From an uncultured bacterium (GTDB taxonomy: Bacteria > Planctomycetota > Phycisphaerae > Sedimentisphaerales > Anaerobacaceae), in the NCBI GenBank assembly GCA_913009865.1, contig CAJVYK010000129.1:1-5337 (forward strand): 5,337 bases of DNA, read 5' to 3'. The position numbers and the translations under genes were made by a program. Positions 4,345 through 5,337 of the stretch are shown one piece after another. Below the pieces are notes generated by a model. That model was not told the origin of the DNA, searched no databases, and saw only the letters and a list, made by a program, of their open reading frames with translations. Each line of letters opens with the position of its first letter. Position 1 is the stretch's first letter.

Positions 4345-5337
4345 TCAGTTACTTTCTCCAACAGTTTTTTATAGACCGTTTCGATAGTATCAACCATTTT
4401 TCCCGGTGCGAATTTTTCTTTCACGAATTTTCGGCCATTTTTACCAAGTTTTTCTCTTAATTGGCCATTTTCTATCAATTCTTCGCACGCTTTTGTCAGT
4501 TTTACCACGTTTTTTGGCTCAACAAGATAGCCGGTAGCTTCGTTTACCACCTCTTTTGCGCCGTCAACATCGAAGGAAACCACCGGCCTGCCGCATAACA
4601 TCGCCTGCGGCAGAGTGCGTGCAAGGCCTTCTCTCAATGAGCAGTGAACGAGTATATCCGACGAGGCAATAGCAAGCGGGATTTGGCTGGGCGGCAACAG
4701 GCCGGTGAATTTGATTTTTTCAGCTAATCCCAATTGATAAACCTGTTTTTTGAAGTGCTCGGCAAGGTTTCCATTACCGACAAACAGCCAGACTACCTTT
4801 CTAAACTGCTTCGATAAAACCTTAGCTGATTCGATAATATACTCGTGGCCTTTCAGCTCGAACAAACGGGCAATGGTGATAAGAACGACAGCATCTTCGG
4901 GGATTTGGTACTTTCGGCGAAATTCGCTCCGGCGCTCTTGTGAAATTGGTTCTAAAAAATCATCCTCCTCGATAGCCGAATAAGCGGTACAAAACTGTTC
5001 GGGTTGGCCGATACCAGCAGCCGTTACCTGGGCGGTCATCGCATCAGCAACGCTGATAAAAAAGCCAGTTCGCTTCGCAGCACTCTTTTCGATGGCAATA
5101 TAGAACTTATTCAGCCATTCGGGCTGGTAAGGATGAAAAGCTAAGCCGTGTATTGTATGAACTATTTTCGTATTGCGTATATCGTATTGCGTATTGCGTA
5201 TGCTGTGTGCGGCGAATCTGCCCAATATACCTGCTTTTGCTGAATGGGTGTGGACAATATCGGGTTGCAGACGCTGCAAATGTTTTTTGATTTGGCGGTA
5301 ACTTATAGTATCGTATAAAGGACAAATTGCTCGGATA
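4338..5337 (-). CDS. Family-4 glycosyltransferase (GT-B fold), 5'-truncated by window edge
   Basis: The frame stays open to the right edge. The first in-window TTG (5279-5277) is preceded in frame by 'LYDTISYRQIKKH', which fits the N-terminal domain, so the true start lies outside. About 332 residues are visible; members usually have 370-400. The acceptor half shows 'PDIVHTHSAKAGILGRFAA' and 'IVHTIHGLAFHPYQPEW'. The donor half shows 'LITIARLFELKGHEYIIESA', 'WLFVGNGNL', 'IKFTGLLP' and 'LREGLARTLPQAMLCGRPVV'. These are marks of retaining GT4 enzymes that use nucleotide sugars to build capsule, exopolysaccharide or lipopolysaccharide at the cytoplasmic face of the membrane. The usual EX7E pair reads EX7Q here (Glu at 4629-4631, Gln at 4605-4607), a variant I associate with 'REGLxRxLPQA' subfamilies. 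A 7-base repeat at 5164-5205 encodes 'HSIRNTQYDIRNTK' where relatives have a shorter loop. The donor and acceptor sugars cannot be told. Confidence 0.88.
   Translation of the reverse strand, partial: IRAICPLYDTISYRQIKKHLQRLQPDIVHTHSAKAGILGRFAAHSIRNTQYDIRNTKIVHTIHGLAFHPYQPEWLNKFYIAIEKSAAKRTGFFISVADAMTAQVTAAGIGQPEQFCTAYSAIEEDDFLEPISQERRSEFRRKYQIPEDAVVLITIARLFELKGHEYIIESAKVLSKQFRKVVWLFVGNGNLAEHFKKQVYQLGLAEKIKFTGLLPPSQIPLAIASSDILVHCSLREGLARTLPQAMLCGRPVVSFDVDGAKEVVNEATGYLVEPKNVVKLTKACEELIENGQLREKLGKNGRKFVKEKFAPGKMVDTIETVYKKLLEKVTEW
4356..4359 (-). promoter_or_regulatory. Shine-Dalgarno-like GGAG for the unknown gene, inside the glycosyltransferase end
   Basis: On the coding strand GGAG lies 11 bases before the ATG at 4344-4342, within the last codons of the glycosyltransferase. 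The spacing is a little long, but together with the 7-base overlap it supports this start and coupled translation. Confidence 0.4.
5164..5205 (-). repeat. Heptanucleotide array inside the glycosyltransferase gene, unit ATACGCA (coding strand)
   Basis: Read on the + strand, 7-base units run in register: ATTTTCG, TATTGCG, TATATCG, TATTGCG, TATTGCG, TATGCTG. Three are exact copies, one is a close variant and the two outer ones are degenerate. On the coding strand the unit is CGCAATA (equivalently ATACGCA). Three units span 21 bases, so the repeat encodes a seven-residue period (IRNTQYD, then IRNTK) without breaking the frame. It falls in the loop before the conserved HTIHG segment. Confidence 0.85.

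Noticed and set aside
4338..5279. TTG at 5279-5277 as the true start of the glycosyltransferase
   Set aside because: In-frame upstream residues (LYDTISYRQIKKH) match the family's N-terminal domain, so the gene continues beyond the window.
5107..5325. Open frame on the - strand in another register of the glycosyltransferase gene, with TQYAIRYTQY repeats
   Set aside because: A 7-base repeat reads through all frames, so the repetitive peptide is only a shifted reading of the array. The GT4 frame has strong conserved motifs.

Overview
The window looks like chromosomal DNA of a Gram-negative-type bacterium. It carries an envelope-associated AsmA-like protein, an inner-membrane BrkB/YihY protein and a surface-polysaccharide-type glycosyltransferase. 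Base composition is intermediate, and the intergenic DNA is crowded with short-period degenerate repeats built on CACGAA, CACAGAG and GTCATTGCG. From memory, this repeat style is common in uncultured Planctomycetota (Phycisphaerae-like) and other environmental genomes. That placement is an inference and not proven by any gene here.

Layout. Left part, + strand: the 3' end of an AsmA-like protein gene (entering from the left edge, ending at 785), then 56 bases later a YihY/BrkB-family membrane protein with a C-terminal winged-helix-like tail (842-2170). Middle: a convergent junction (2171-2350) made almost wholly of repeats, including an uninterrupted 16-copy 7-base array that stops one base short of the next gene's stop codon. 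Then a complete YjbQ/UPF0047 gene on the - strand (2351-2767) and a 218-base spacer (2768-2985) holding at least four different repeat types in a row. Right part, - strand: a family-4 glycosyltransferase gene entering from the right edge (5337 down to 4338), overlapped by 7 bases by a 452-residue protein of unknown function (4344 down to 2986).

How the genes relate. The AsmA-like and BrkB-like genes are probably co-transcribed, and both products would act at the cell envelope. The glycosyltransferase and the unknown protein are also arranged as a co-transcribed, probably translationally coupled pair. YjbQ appears to be a stand-alone gene. The most interesting points are: (i) the 7-base array at the convergent junction; (ii) a second 7-base array inside the glycosyltransferase coding sequence, where it appears to add about seven residues in frame next to a conserved HTIHG segment; and (iii) the unknown protein, whose C-terminal region carries an Rx4H motif in a helical setting reminiscent of HEPN domains. 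No RNA genes, CRISPR arrays, transposases or integrases were seen.
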